The notes under the pieces are model-generated. The model ran no database searches. It saw nothing but the letters and a program-made list of their open reading frames with translations, and was not told the origin of the DNA. A stretch of DNA of 11,016 nucleotides from Bifidobacterium breve (lineage in GTDB: Bacteria; Actinomycetota; Actinomycetes; S36-B12). Both the position numbers and the translations under genes were made by a program. The stretch spans positions 1-11,016 of the forward strand of contig CALPZT020000022.1 in assembly GCA_943328365.2 (NCBI GenBank). Reading direction: 5' to 3'. How positions within the stretch are numbered: position 1 is the stretch's first letter; every line of letters begins with the position of its first letter. This document shows positions 1 to 7,051 of the stretch, piece after piece.

Positions 1-1
1 C

Positions 2-1027
2 CTCCGTGGCTTCCTGCCGGCGTCCCTCGTCGAGATGCGCCGAGTCCGCGACCTCCAGCCCTACGTGGGCAAGGAGCTCGAGGCCAAGATCATCGAGCTG
101 GACAAGAACCGCAACAACGTGGTCCTGTCCCGCCGTGCCTGGCTCGAGCAGACCCAAAGCGAGGTGCGCAACACCTTCCTCAAGCAGCTCCAGAAGGGCC
201 AGATTCGCACCGGCGTCGTCTCGTCCATCGTGAACTTCGGCGCCTTCGTCGATCTTGGCGGCGTCGACGGCCTCGTCCACGTTTCCGAGCTCTCCTGGAA
301 GCACATCGATCACCCGTCCGAGGTCGTCGAGGTCGGCCAGGAGGTCACCGTCGAGGTGCTTGACGTCGACATGGAACGCGAGCGGGTTTCGCTCTCCCTC
401 AAGGCGACGCAGGAGGATCCGTGGCAGCACTTTGCACGGACCCACGCGATCAGCCAGGTTGTGCCAGGCAAGGTCACGAAGCTCGTTCCGTTCGGCGCCT
501 TCGTGCGCGTCGATGAGGGCATCGAAGGCCTCGTCCACATCTCCGAGCTCGCTGAGCGTCACATTGAGCTTCCGGAGCAGATCGTCCAGGTCAACGACGA
601 CATCTTCGTCAAGGTCATCGACATCGACCTCGAGCGTCGCCGGATCTCGTTGTCGCTCAAGCAGGCGAACGACTCCTCTGACGCCCAGGCGGTCGAGGAG
701 TTCGATCCTTATCTCTACGGCATGGCGCCGGCGTTCGACGAGGCCGGCGGGTACATCGGCCCGGAGGGATTCGACCCCGAGACCGGCGAGTGGAAGGCTG
801 GTTTCGAGGATCAGCGCGCGCAGTGGGAGAAGGAATACTCCGAGGCGCACGCTCGCTGGGAGGCTCACCGCAAGCAGATCGACGAGGCGCGCAGTGCAGA
901 CCAGGCTGCGGCGCTCGAGGCCGGCCAGAATGTGTCGTCCTACTCGAGCGAGTCGAACGACGGCGAAGGCGCACTTGCATCTGACGAAGCGCTGCAGGCC
1001 CTCCGCGACAAGCTCGCTGGAGAGTAG
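2..1027 (+). CDS. rpsA: 30S ribosomal protein S1, 3' part (5' end outside window)
   Basis: This is the C-terminal 341 or so residues of ribosomal protein S1, which binds mRNA on the 30S subunit and helps initiation. The frame is open from base 2, so the start lies upstream. Seen in order: the end of one S1 (OB-fold) domain with an RGFLPASL stretch (about 2-136), a complete S1 domain with VNFGAFVDLGGVDGLVH (about 197-406), a second complete one with VPGKVTKLVPFGAFV (about 458-664), and a 120-residue acidic tail (665-1024) containing EFDPYLYGM, GPEGFDPETGEW and a final LASDEALQALRDKLAG. That tail is typical of actinobacterial S1, which usually has four S1 domains rather than the six of E. coli. 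The TAG stop is followed 22 nt later by a strong hairpin, so rpsA appears to be transcribed separately from coaE. The assignment is very secure. Confidence 0.97.
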   Translation, partial: LRGFLPASLVEMRRVRDLQPYVGKELEAKIIELDKNRNNVVLSRRAWLEQTQSEVRNTFLKQLQKGQIRTGVVSSIVNFGAFVDLGGVDGLVHVSELSWKHIDHPSEVVEVGQEVTVEVLDVDMERERVSLSLKATQEDPWQHFARTHAISQVVPGKVTKLVPFGAFVRVDEGIEGLVHISELAERHIELPEQIVQVNDDIFVKVIDIDLERRRISLSLKQANDSSDAQAVEEFDPYLYGMAPAFDEAGGYIGPEGFDPETGEWKAGFEDQRAQWEKEYSEAHARWEAHRKQIDEARSADQAAALEAGQNVSSYSSESNDGEGALASDEALQALRDKLAGE

Positions 1028-1049
1028 TACGCGGTTCACGAACGATCCC

Positions 1050-1087
1050 CGGGAACGGGCGCCGGCTGGAGCTGGCGCCCGTTCCCG
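1050..1087 (+). terminator. Transcription terminator of rpsA
   Basis: CGGGAACGGGCGCCGGC (1050-1066), a four-base loop TGGA, and a complementary arm (1071-1087) form a 17-bp stem with a single G-U pair near the loop. It begins 22 nt after the rpsA stop. Only a weak CATTTC follows instead of a run of T, which is common for terminators in GC-rich actinobacteria. It separates the highly expressed rpsA from the coaE operon. The hairpin itself is directly visible; its terminator role is inferred from position and stability. Confidence 0.8.
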
Positions 1088-1123
1088 CATTTCGGGGCGG
1101 TGAGCCACCGAGCAGGGAGACGG

Positions 1124-1138
1124 TATGGTGATTTGGTG
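1124..1138 (+). promoter_or_regulatory. Candidate -10 element and leaderless start of coaE
   Basis: TATGGT (1124-1129) fits the actinobacterial -10 pattern TANNNT. It is followed by exactly six bases (GATTTG) and then GTG-ATG (1136-1141), the spacing expected when transcription begins at the start codon. A weak -35-like GTGAGC (1100-1105) lies 18 bp upstream. The only purine-rich stretch, AGGGAG (1114-1119), sits 19 nt from the ATG, too far for a normal ribosome binding site, which fits a leaderless or near-leaderless mRNA. No transcript data are available here. Confidence 0.4.
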
Positions 1139-1729
1139 ATGAAAGTTGGGCTGACCGGAGGCATCGGTTCGGGGAAGTCGACGGTCGCCGAGATGTTCGC
1201 CCGCCGTGGCGCGGTGGTCATTGACGCCGATGCGATTGCCCGAGAGCTCGTCGAGCCGGGGGAGCCAGCCTTGCACGAGCTCGTGGACGAATTCGGCGAG
1301 AGCATCATCGCCGCCGACGGTTCGCTGAAGCGCAGCGAGCTCGCTCGTATCGCCTTTCATGATCCCAGTGCCACCGAGCGCCTCAACGCCATCATGCATC
1401 CCCTCATCAGAGCGGAGACTCAAAGAAGGCTCGCGAAGGCAGCGGACGCAGAGGTCATCCTGTATGACATGCCACTGCTGTTCGAGACGCACCAGGAGGA
1501 TCTCGTTGATGTCGTCGTCGTTGTCGACGTCCCGGAGGCCCAACAAGTGAAGCGGGCTGTTCGACGAGGCCTCGACGAGGCTGACGTCCGCCGCCGTATG
1601 GAGGTGCAGACATCACGTTCCAGACGAGTCACGGAGGCTGATTTCGTCATCGACAATTCCGGCTCCCGGCGCAATACCGAGCGGCAAGTTCAGGGCATCT
1701 GGGACGAGCTCCGAGCCGGAGTGTGTTGA
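1139..1729 (+). CDS. coaE: Dephospho-CoA kinase
   Basis: CoaE phosphorylates the 3'-hydroxyl of the ribose in dephospho-CoA using ATP, the last step of coenzyme A synthesis in the cytoplasm. The 196-residue protein opens with MKVGLTGGIGSGKST, whose P-loop GGIGSGKS (7-14) binds ATP. It then shows DADAIAR (29-35), an HPLIR segment, DMPLLFE (110-116, the family's DxPLLFE motif), an arginine-rich lid region (RRRMEVQTSRSRR) and the closing DFVIDNSG (172-175 for DNSG). The length matches ordinary bacterial CoaE; the UPF0157/GrpB-like C-terminal extension known from mycobacterial CoaE is absent. I chose ATG 1139 because the family begins just before the P-loop. GTG 1136 is equally possible, and GTG 1100 would add residues without family support. 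uvrB begins 1 nt after the stop, so the two genes are very probably cotranscribed. Confidence 0.95.
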   Translation: MKVGLTGGIGSGKSTVAEMFARRGAVVIDADAIARELVEPGEPALHELVDEFGESIIAADGSLKRSELARIAFHDPSATERLNAIMHPLIRAETQRRLAKAADAEVILYDMPLLFETHQEDLVDVVVVVDVPEAQQVKRAVRRGLDEADVRRRMEVQTSRSRRVTEADFVIDNSGSRRNTERQVQGIWDELRAGVC

Positions 1730-1730
1730 C

Positions 1731-3788
1731 ATGACCAGGCCGGTGACCGACCTCCAGCGTCGGGTCGCTCCTTTTGAGGTCAAGGCACCGTTCGAGCCAT
1801 CCGGTGATCAGCCAGCTGCGATCGCAGCGCTCGCGGAGCGCATCCGCTCCGGTGAGCGCGACACCGTGCTGCTCGGGGCCACCGGTACAGGCAAGAGTGC
1901 GACGACCGCCTGGCTGGTCGAAGCCCTGCAGCGCCCGACGCTCGTCATGGCTCCGAACAAGACCCTTGCCGCACAGCTGACCACGGAGTTCAAGGAACTC
2001 CTGCCGAACAACGCCGTCGAGTACTTCGTCTCCTACTACGACTATTACCAGCCAGAGGCATACATTCCGCAGAGCGATACCTTCATCGAGAAGGACTCCT
2101 CGATCAATGAGGAGGTGGAGCGACTGCGGCACTCGGCGACGAACAGCCTCCTCACCCGCCGCGACGTCATTGTCGTGGCAAGTGTCTCGGCCATCTACGG
2201 ACTCGGGACACCGCAGGAATACGTCGATCGGATGGTGCGACTGCGCATTGGCGAGTCCATCGAGCGCGACGCGTTGCTGCGACGCTTCGTCGATATCCAG
2301 TACACGCGCAATGACATCAGCTTCCAGCGAGGCACCTTTCGGGTGAGGGGCGACACGGTCGAGGTCTTCCCGGTGTACGAGGAGCACCCCATTCGCATCG
2401 AGATGTTCGGTGACGAGATCGAGCGACTCATGTCGTTGCATCCGGTGACGGGCGAGATCCTGACCGAGGATCAGGAGATCTACATCTTTCCTGCGACGCA
2501 CTACGTTGCCGGACCGGAGCGGATGGATAGGGCGGTTGCCGGAATCGAGGCGGAGCTCGAGCAGCGACTGGCGGAGTTCGAAACCCAGGGCAAGCTGCTT
2601 GAAGCCCAGCGCCTGCGGATGCGAACGACCTATGACATCGAGATGATGAGACAGATGGGCTCATGCGCTGGTATCGAGAATTACTCCCGCCATATCGATG
2701 GCCGTGAGCAGGGGAGCGCGCCCAATTGCCTCATCGACTACTTCCCTGAGGACTTCCTCCTCGTCATCGACGAATCGCATGTCACGGTTCCGCAGATCGG
2801 GGCGATGTACGAGGGTGATATGAGCCGCAAGCGCACGCTCGTCGATCACGGATTCCGGCTGCCGAGTGCAATGGACAATCGACCGCTGCGCTGGGATGAG
2901 TTCGTTGAACGGGTGGGTCAGACGGTGTACCTGTCGGCAACTCCCGGGCCATACGAGCTCGGGCGCGTGGGCGGCGAGTTCGTCGAGCAGGTCATCAGGC
3001 CGACCGGACTCGTCGATCCTGAGATTGTCGTGAAGCCCTCGAAGGGACAGATCGACGATCTCATGGACGAGATCAAGCAGCGCGCGGCCCGGAGCGAACG
3101 CGTGCTCGTGACGACCCTCACCAAGCGGATGGCGGAGGATCTCACCGACTACCTCCTCGAGAACGGCGTTCGGGTCCAGTACCTCCACTCCGAGGTCGAT
3201 ACCCTGCGCCGCGTCGAGCTCCTTCGCGAACTGCGCATGGGCGTGTTCGACGTCCTCGTTGGCATCAACCTGCTGCGTGAGGGCCTTGACCTGCCTGAGG
3301 TGTCACTCGTCGCGATCCTCGACGCGGACAAGGAGGGCTTCCTTCGCTCGGAGACCTCGCTCATCCAGACGATAGGCCGGGCGGCACGAAATGTCTCGGG
3401 CCAGGTGCACATGTACGCCGACAAGATCACGCCGTCCATGGAGCGCGCCATCGACGAGACGACGCGCAGGCGCGCCAAGCAGGTCGCCTATAACGTCGCC
3501 CATGGCGTCGACCCTCAGCCTCTTCGCAAGAAGATCGCCGATATCACCGATCTGCTCGCACGTGAGGACGCTGACACGGCAGAGCTGCTCGCAGAGTCCG
3601 CAGCGAGCGCCTCGAACCGTCGGCGGCCCAAGGCCGAGGACGAGCTCGTGAGCCTCATCGACGAACTCACTGCGCAAATGCACCATGCTGCGGCTGAACT
3701 GCAGTTCGAACTCGCCGCACGACTGCGAGATGAGGTCGGCGACCTGAAGCGCGAACTACGGGGCATGCGAGAAGGGCAGCGTCCGTGA
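1731..3788 (+). CDS. uvrB: Excinuclease ABC subunit UvrB
   Basis: UvrB is the damage-verifying helicase-like subunit of UvrABC nucleotide excision repair. It is loaded by UvrA, clamps one strand at the lesion and recruits UvrC. The protein has 685 residues, normal for the family. Visible elements are Walker A GATGTGKS (49-56), the YYDYYQPEAYIP stretch that forms the strand-separating beta-hairpin (102-113), Walker B-type DESH (347-350), LSATP (401-405), helicase motif VI QTIGRAARN (546-554), and a C-terminal UVR domain (about 637-676) with a flanking charged, probably coiled-coil segment that contacts UvrC. GGAG (1718-1721) lies 9 nt before ATG 1731. coaE ends 1 nt upstream, and the TGA stop overlaps the GTG of the next gene by 4 nt, so translational coupling is likely. 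No LexA-type site was found in front of it. All key motifs look intact. Confidence 0.98.
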   Translation: MTRPVTDLQRRVAPFEVKAPFEPSGDQPAAIAALAERIRSGERDTVLLGATGTGKSATTAWLVEALQRPTLVMAPNKTLAAQLTTEFKELLPNNAVEYFVSYYDYYQPEAYIPQSDTFIEKDSSINEEVERLRHSATNSLLTRRDVIVVASVSAIYGLGTPQEYVDRMVRLRIGESIERDALLRRFVDIQYTRNDISFQRGTFRVRGDTVEVFPVYEEHPIRIEMFGDEIERLMSLHPVTGEILTEDQEIYIFPATHYVAGPERMDRAVAGIEAELEQRLAEFETQGKLLEAQRLRMRTTYDIEMMRQMGSCAGIENYSRHIDGREQGSAPNCLIDYFPEDFLLVIDESHVTVPQIGAMYEGDMSRKRTLVDHGFRLPSAMDNRPLRWDEFVERVGQTVYLSATPGPYELGRVGGEFVEQVIRPTGLVDPEIVVKPSKGQIDDLMDEIKQRAARSERVLVTTLTKRMAEDLTDYLLENGVRVQYLHSEVDTLRRVELLRELRMGVFDVLVGINLLREGLDLPEVSLVAILDADKEGFLRSETSLIQTIGRAARNVSGQVHMYADKITPSMERAIDETTRRRAKQVAYNVAHGVDPQPLRKKIADITDLLAREDADTAELLAESAASASNRRRPKAEDELVSLIDELTAQMHHAAAELQFELAARLRDEVGDLKRELRGMREGQRP

Positions 3789-4735
3789 ACGTTCCTGCGT
3801 GGCTATGGGCGGCGACCCTTGTTGGCATCGTCGGGGTCATCGTCCTCGACCTGGTGATCGTCGATCGTCGTCCGCATCCCTTCGGGCCGAAGGAGGCAGC
3901 GCGCTGGGTGGTCTTCTACGTCGTGCTCGCCGCCCTGTTCGCCGTCTTCATCGCGCTGTACTTCGGGTTGTCCTACTCTGGTGAATTCGTAGCCGGGTAT
4001 CTCACCGAGTACTCGCTGAGCGTTGACAACCTCTTCGTGTTCCTTGTCATCATGACGTCTTTCGCGGTGCCGGCTGCCCATCAGCACCGGGTGCTGCTCG
4101 TTGGCATCCTCATCGCGCTCGTCCTGCGCGGCATCCTCATCGTGCTTGGGGCACAGCTCATCGAGCGCTTCTCAGGAATCTTCTATGTCTTCGGGGCCTT
4201 CCTTCTCTTCACGGCATGGAAGGTCTGGCTTGCGAATGACGAAGACGAGCCCGACCCGGATGGAAACGGACTTGTCCGATTCGTCGCCCGTCGCTTCCCG
4301 ACGTCCACCGAGTACAACGGGACGAAGCTCACTGCCGTCGTCGCTGGCCAGCGGATGCTCACCCCAATGGCGCTCGTCATGCTCGCCATCGGCACGACCG
4401 ACCTGCTGTTCGCCCTCGACAGCATTCCGGCCGTGTTCGGAATCACGAGTGAGGCCTACATTGTCTTCGCTGCGAACGCGTTCGCGCTCATGGGCCTTCG
4501 GCAGCTGTTCTTCCTGCTCAAGGGCCTGCTTGGCAGCCTTCAGCACCTGAGCAAGGGCTTGGCGATCATCCTCGGGTTCATCGGAGTGAAGCTCGTCCTG
4601 CAGGCGATCCATGAGACGACTTCGCTGCCGGTGCCGGTCATTCCGGTGTGGATGTCCCTTGCGGTCATCGTTGCCGTTCTTGCCATCACGATTATCTGGA
4701 GCTACGCATCATCACGACCGACGAAGGAGCCATGA
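3785..4735 (+). CDS. TerC family integral membrane protein, probable metal exporter (first of tandem pair)
   Basis: This 316-residue protein is very hydrophobic, with about nine membrane segments. It carries the TerC-family hallmarks SLSVDNLFVF (77-86), TTDLLFALDSIPAVFG (204-219) and GLRQLFFLLKGLLG (237-250). The aspartates in SVDN and in TTD...LDS are the expected metal-contacting residues in the membrane. An acidic cytoplasmic loop, NDEDEPDPDGNG (151-162), joins the two halves. Characterised TerC proteins (MeeF and MeeY of Bacillus, Alx of E. coli) export or balance Mn2+; the older tellurite-resistance name reflects first discovery. Transport of Mn2+ here is inferred from family. The GTG start overlaps the uvrB stop (GTGA), with GAAGGG (3771-3776) 8 nt upstream. 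No yybP-ykoY manganese riboswitch can precede it because there is no leader, so control must come from the operon promoter. Confidence 0.93.
   Translation: MNVPAWLWAATLVGIVGVIVLDLVIVDRRPHPFGPKEAARWVVFYVVLAALFAVFIALYFGLSYSGEFVAGYLTEYSLSVDNLFVFLVIMTSFAVPAAHQHRVLLVGILIALVLRGILIVLGAQLIERFSGIFYVFGAFLLFTAWKVWLANDEDEPDPDGNGLVRFVARRFPTSTEYNGTKLTAVVAGQRMLTPMALVMLAIGTTDLLFALDSIPAVFGITSEAYIVFAANAFALMGLRQLFFLLKGLLGSLQHLSKGLAIILGFIGVKLVLQAIHETTSLPVPVIPVWMSLAVIVAVLAITIIWSYASSRPTKEP
4724..4729 (+). promoter_or_regulatory. Ribosome binding site deciding the terC-2 start
   Basis: AAGGAG lies 7 nt before ATG 4737. It selects this ATG over ATG 4732, which runs into a stop after four codons, and over ATG 4611, which would overlap the upstream gene by 125 nt. 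Confidence 0.8.
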
Positions 4736-4736
4736 A

Positions 4737-5729
4737 ATGTCCTTGACCCTGTGGGCCATAACGGTGGCGGGAATTCTCCTGCTCATCGCGCTCGACTTCG
4801 TGATGGTGAGCCGGAAACCACATGAGGTGAAATTCCGCGAAGCAGCGTTGTGGTCAGTGTTCTACGTCGGTGTCGCCATCGCATTCGGCGTTGCGCTCAT
4901 CGTCTGGCAAGGGGGTGCAGTCGGTACGGAGTACTTCGCTGCGTATCTCGTCGAGAAATCCCTGAGCGTCGATAACCTCTTCGTGTTCATCATCATCCTT
5001 GCCCAGTTCGCAGTGCCGACGGGGCTGCACCAGCGAGTGCTTCTCTTTGGCGTCGTCCTGGCACTCGTGTTCCGCGCGATCTTCATCGCGATCGGTGCGG
5101 CGGCAATCTCCGCGTTCGCCTTCACCTTCGTCATCTTCGGAGCGATCCTCATCTGGACAGGTGTCCAGCTCGCACGGCACCGCAATGAAGACCCCGACCC
5201 GATGGACAATTTCATCATTCGACGGGTGCGGTCGCGCGTTCCGTTCACGGACGAGTACGACGGCACTCGCATGTTCACCAAGATCGACGCGCGACGGGTA
5301 GCCACGCCGCTGCTCCTCGTGATGATCTCAATCGGTGCCACCGATCTGCTCTTCGCCCTCGATTCAATTCCGGCGACGTTCGGCGTGACGCAGGATCCGT
5401 ATCTCGTGTTCACCGCCAATGCCTTCGCACTGCTCGGGCTCAGGGCGCTCTACTTCCTCCTCAAGGGGCTGCTCGACAAGCTCGTGTACCTGTCGACAGG
5501 ACTCGCCGTCATCCTCGTGTTCATCGGCATAAAGCTGGTGATCACGTTCTTCCACGAGCAGTTCGCGGGCGTGCCGAAGATCTCGACGGAGGTCTCACTC
5601 GGCTTCATCGCCATCGTGCTCGTCATCGTCGTCATTGCCTCGTGGCTGAAGGTTCGCAAGGATCCGGAGGCCACCGCCCACGCGGGCAGGCTCACCTCCG
5701 GACATGATGAGCCAGATTCCGAAAAGTGA
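4737..5729 (+). CDS. TerC family integral membrane protein, probable metal exporter (second of tandem pair)
   Basis: This 330-residue paralogue of the preceding gene has the same layout: SLSVDNLFVF (76-85), ATDLLFALDSIPATFG (201-216), GLRALYFLLKGLLD (234-247) and VFIGIKLV (261-268), with about nine membrane segments and an acidic loop NEDPDPMDN (150-158). The charged C-terminal tail (305-330) probably lies in the cytoplasm. The two proteins share the motif blocks but differ widely between them, especially in the N-terminal helices, the central loop (residues 145-190) and the tail, so the duplication looks old rather than recent. Metal export, most likely Mn2+, is inferred from characterised relatives. 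Whether the pair work as a heteromer or on different ions cannot be told. It starts 1 nt after the preceding stop with a strong ribosome binding site, and appears to be the last gene of the coaE operon. Confidence 0.93.
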   Translation: MSLTLWAITVAGILLLIALDFVMVSRKPHEVKFREAALWSVFYVGVAIAFGVALIVWQGGAVGTEYFAAYLVEKSLSVDNLFVFIIILAQFAVPTGLHQRVLLFGVVLALVFRAIFIAIGAAAISAFAFTFVIFGAILIWTGVQLARHRNEDPDPMDNFIIRRVRSRVPFTDEYDGTRMFTKIDARRVATPLLLVMISIGATDLLFALDSIPATFGVTQDPYLVFTANAFALLGLRALYFLLKGLLDKLVYLSTGLAVILVFIGIKLVITFFHEQFAGVPKISTEVSLGFIAIVLVIVVIASWLKVRKDPEATAHAGRLTSGHDEPDSEK

Positions 5730-5746
5730 AGCGGCTTGTGAGTGGG

Positions 5747-5810
5747 GAGCCTGCTTCCGGGTAGCGAATCCGCATTGACGCTCGATGCGGCAACCGGCTG
5801 TGGCAGGCTC
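5747..5810. repeat. Nested inverted repeat between terC-2 and the DinB-like gene
   Basis: An outer perfect 8-bp inverted repeat, GAGCCTGC (5747-5754) and GCAGGCTC (5803-5810), encloses CCGG (5757-5760) facing CCGG (5794-5797) and an inner perfect 6-bp hairpin, CCGCAT (5770-5775) and ATGCGG (5785-5790). In RNA these would stack into one long bulged hairpin between two genes. It could terminate the coaE operon, although no T run follows, or it could be an operator or leader of the next gene, whose start is only 5 nt past the outer arm. The pairing is directly visible; the role is open. Confidence 0.5.
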
Positions 5811-5815
5811 GTCGC
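5804..5815 (+). promoter_or_regulatory. Possible -10 element of the DinB-like gene
   Basis: CAGGCT (5804-5809) resembles TANNNT except at the first base and lies exactly 6 nt before ATG 5816, the spacing seen with leaderless actinobacterial genes. A good-looking TTGACG (5775-5780) is 23 bp upstream, too far for a normal -35 partner. Only a poor purine stretch (AGG, 5805-5807) could act as a ribosome binding site. The call is weak. Confidence 0.25.
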
Positions 5816-6307
5816 ATGATCGACATGACAACGTCACTGCGACACCTCGCGTGGGCAGATGAATTGCTCTTCACGCAGCTTGCTGGGCTGCCAGCTGGCG
5901 CACTCCAGGCGACCTACGGACCCAACGATCTCACTGTCGGGCATCTGGCCCGACATATTGTCGGGGGCGCTGAGTGGTATCGGTATTGCCTAGCCGGCGT
6001 CCGCTGGACAGACCTTGAGGTACCGGAAACCGAGAGCGACCTCAACGAGCTCCGGCTCCACCTCAGAGACATCAATGCAGTGCTGCTTGCCGAGGCGTCG
6101 AAGGAGGACCAGGCGGTCGAGTTCATCGATGAGGATGGTCCGCGACGGGCCATGCGGTCGATGATCCTTGCGCAGGCTTGCTACCACTCGAGCGAGCACC
6201 GAACCCAGATTGCCTGCGCACTCGAGGTGAGCGGCATCGGGGGAGTAACGCTGGACGACTATGACCTGTGGGCCTGGGCTGCGGGCCTCTCGGACGCGAC
6301 GGCGTAG
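5816..6307 (+). CDS. DinB/YfiT-family four-helix protein, putative metal-dependent enzyme
   Basis: This 163-residue soluble protein resembles the DinB/YfiT superfamily (not the DNA polymerase also called DinB). It starts with an amphipathic helix, TSLRHLAWADELLFTQLAGLP, typical of the family. It then has TVGHLARHIVGGAEWY, placing His43 or His47 in helix two, and YHSSEHRTQIA near the end of the bundle, giving His124 and His128. Together these form the three-histidine metal site of the family. Known members include thiol transferases and isomerases using bacillithiol or mycothiol, and many actinobacterial genomes carry numerous uncharacterised copies. The substrate here is unknown. ATG 5816 is used; ATG 5825 is an alternative. 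It appears to be a single-gene unit after a structured gap, and ends 7 nt from the stop of the convergent MBL gene. Fold assignment is good, function uncertain. Confidence 0.8.
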   Translation: MIDMTTSLRHLAWADELLFTQLAGLPAGALQATYGPNDLTVGHLARHIVGGAEWYRYCLAGVRWTDLEVPETESDLNELRLHLRDINAVLLAEASKEDQAVEFIDEDGPRRAMRSMILAQACYHSSEHRTQIACALEVSGIGGVTLDDYDLWAWAAGLSDATA

Positions 6308-6314
6308 GGAGTGC

Positions 6315-6968
6315 TCACCAGCCGCGTTCGCGCCATTCGCTGAGGTGCGGTCGCTCGGCACCGATCGTGGTGTCCGAACCGTGTCCGGGGTACACCCAGG
6401 TCTCGTCCGGGAGTCGGTCGAAGAGCTTTGCCGACACGTCCTGAAGCAGCGAATCGAAGCGATCCGCATCGCCCTTCGTATTGCCGATCCCTCCGGGGAA
6501 GAGGCAGTCTCCCGTGAACAGGTGCGGAGGGCCATCGGGATTGTCGTAGAGCAAGGCGATCGACCCGGGCGTGTGGCCGACGAGTTCGATGGCACTCAGC
6601 TCAATGTGCCCAAAGCGAATGATGTCGCCGTCACCGACAAGGACGTCGGTGGGAACCGGGATGTCCTCGGCGTCGTGGACGCCAGCGGCCGTCCGCGCAC
6701 CGGTTGCCTCGACGACCGCGGCCAGCGCCTGCCAATGGTCGGCATGTGCGTGCGTCGTGATGATGAGCTCCGGGCTGCCGTCGCCGAAGAGGGCGAGCAG
6801 CCGATCTGGCTCGGCGGCAGCGTCGATGAGCACCGATGCACCGGTCTCCCGGCAGCGCAGGAGGTAGGCGTTGTTGTCGTACGGACCGACGGCGACCTTG
6901 CTGATGATGAGCATCGGAAGCTCATGGACGTCGGCGGGTCCGGAGACCGTCACATTGCCGGTATACAT
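6315..6968 (-). CDS. MBL-fold metallo-hydrolase (glyoxalase II-like)
   Basis: This 217-residue soluble metallo-beta-lactamase-fold hydrolase carries the full metal set: THAHADHW with His73, His75, Asp77 and His78, GHTPGS with His132, TGDCLF with Asp154, and YPGHG with His196. This arrangement resembles the glyoxalase II group of thioester hydrolases, but the true substrate is unknown. The N-terminal part (VGPYDNNAYLLRC, then VLIDAA) is the usual first beta-strand pair. In actinobacteria an MBL gene of this type commonly stands divergent to uvrA (Rv1637c beside uvrA in M. tuberculosis, from memory), and the same order is seen here, with 83 nt between the two starts. Start ATG at 6966-6968 is preceded by AGAGGA on the minus strand (plus-strand 6976-6981) at 7 nt. 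Convergent with the DinB-like gene; no terminator fits in the 7-nt gap. Confidence 0.93.
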   Translation of the reverse strand: MYTGNVTVSGPADVHELPMLIISKVAVGPYDNNAYLLRCRETGASVLIDAAAEPDRLLALFGDGSPELIITTHAHADHWQALAAVVEATGARTAAGVHDAEDIPVPTDVLVGDGDIIRFGHIELSAIELVGHTPGSIALLYDNPDGPPHLFTGDCLFPGGIGNTKGDADRFDSLLQDVSAKLFDRLPDETWVYPGHGSDTTIGAERPHLSEWRERGW

Positions 6969-7051
6969 TGCACTGTCCTCTCGTTGCGGTAGGGCACATC
7001 GGTATCGCTCGGGTGGATCGCGCGGCTCGAGCAGATCAGGAAGGACGTCTC
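6969..7051. promoter_or_regulatory. Divergent promoter region for the MBL hydrolase and uvrA
   Basis: These 83 bases must hold the promoters and leaders of both the minus-strand MBL gene and plus-strand uvrA. I see no confident -35/-10 pair. TTGCAC (6968-6973) and TAGGGC (6990-6995), 16 bp apart, are the least poor plus-strand pair. No GAAC-N4-GTTC LexA box is present, so SOS control of uvrA is not supported from this sequence. The ribosome binding sites of both genes lie at the two edges. Confidence 0.45.
7038..7045 (+). promoter_or_regulatory. Ribosome binding site deciding the uvrA start
   Basis: AGGAAGGA lies 6 nt before GTG 7052. It fixes the start at GTG 7052 rather than the in-frame ATG 6968, which would add 28 unconserved residues and run through the promoter gap. 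Confidence 0.85.

Noticed and set aside
255..1103. Long plus-strand open frame inside rpsA
   Set aside because: Product is a low-complexity Arg/Ser/Thr sequence, the typical shadow frame of a GC-rich gene, fully overlapping rpsA.
1100..1138. CoaE start at GTG 1100
   Set aside because: Adds MSHRAGRRYGDLV before the conserved MKVGLTGGIGSGKS, with no ribosome binding site in front.
1647..2501. Long minus-strand open frame opposite uvrB
   Set aside because: Same reason: antisense shadow of conserved uvrB, no recognisable domain.
4611..4736. Longer second TerC protein starting at ATG 4611
   Set aside because: The added 42 residues are arginine/serine-rich out-of-frame shadow of the first TerC gene; AAGGAG before ATG 4737 and the hydrophobic start fit better.
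5775..5815. TTGACG as a -35 box for the DinB-like gene
   Set aside because: No -10-like hexamer lies 16-19 bp downstream; the nearest is at 23 bp, and TTGACG falls in the loop of the inner hairpin.
6968..7051. Longer uvrA starting at ATG 6968
   Set aside because: It would add 28 unconserved residues, overlap the MBL start codon and read through the promoter gap; GTG 7052 has a strong AGGAAGGA and matches the family N-terminus.
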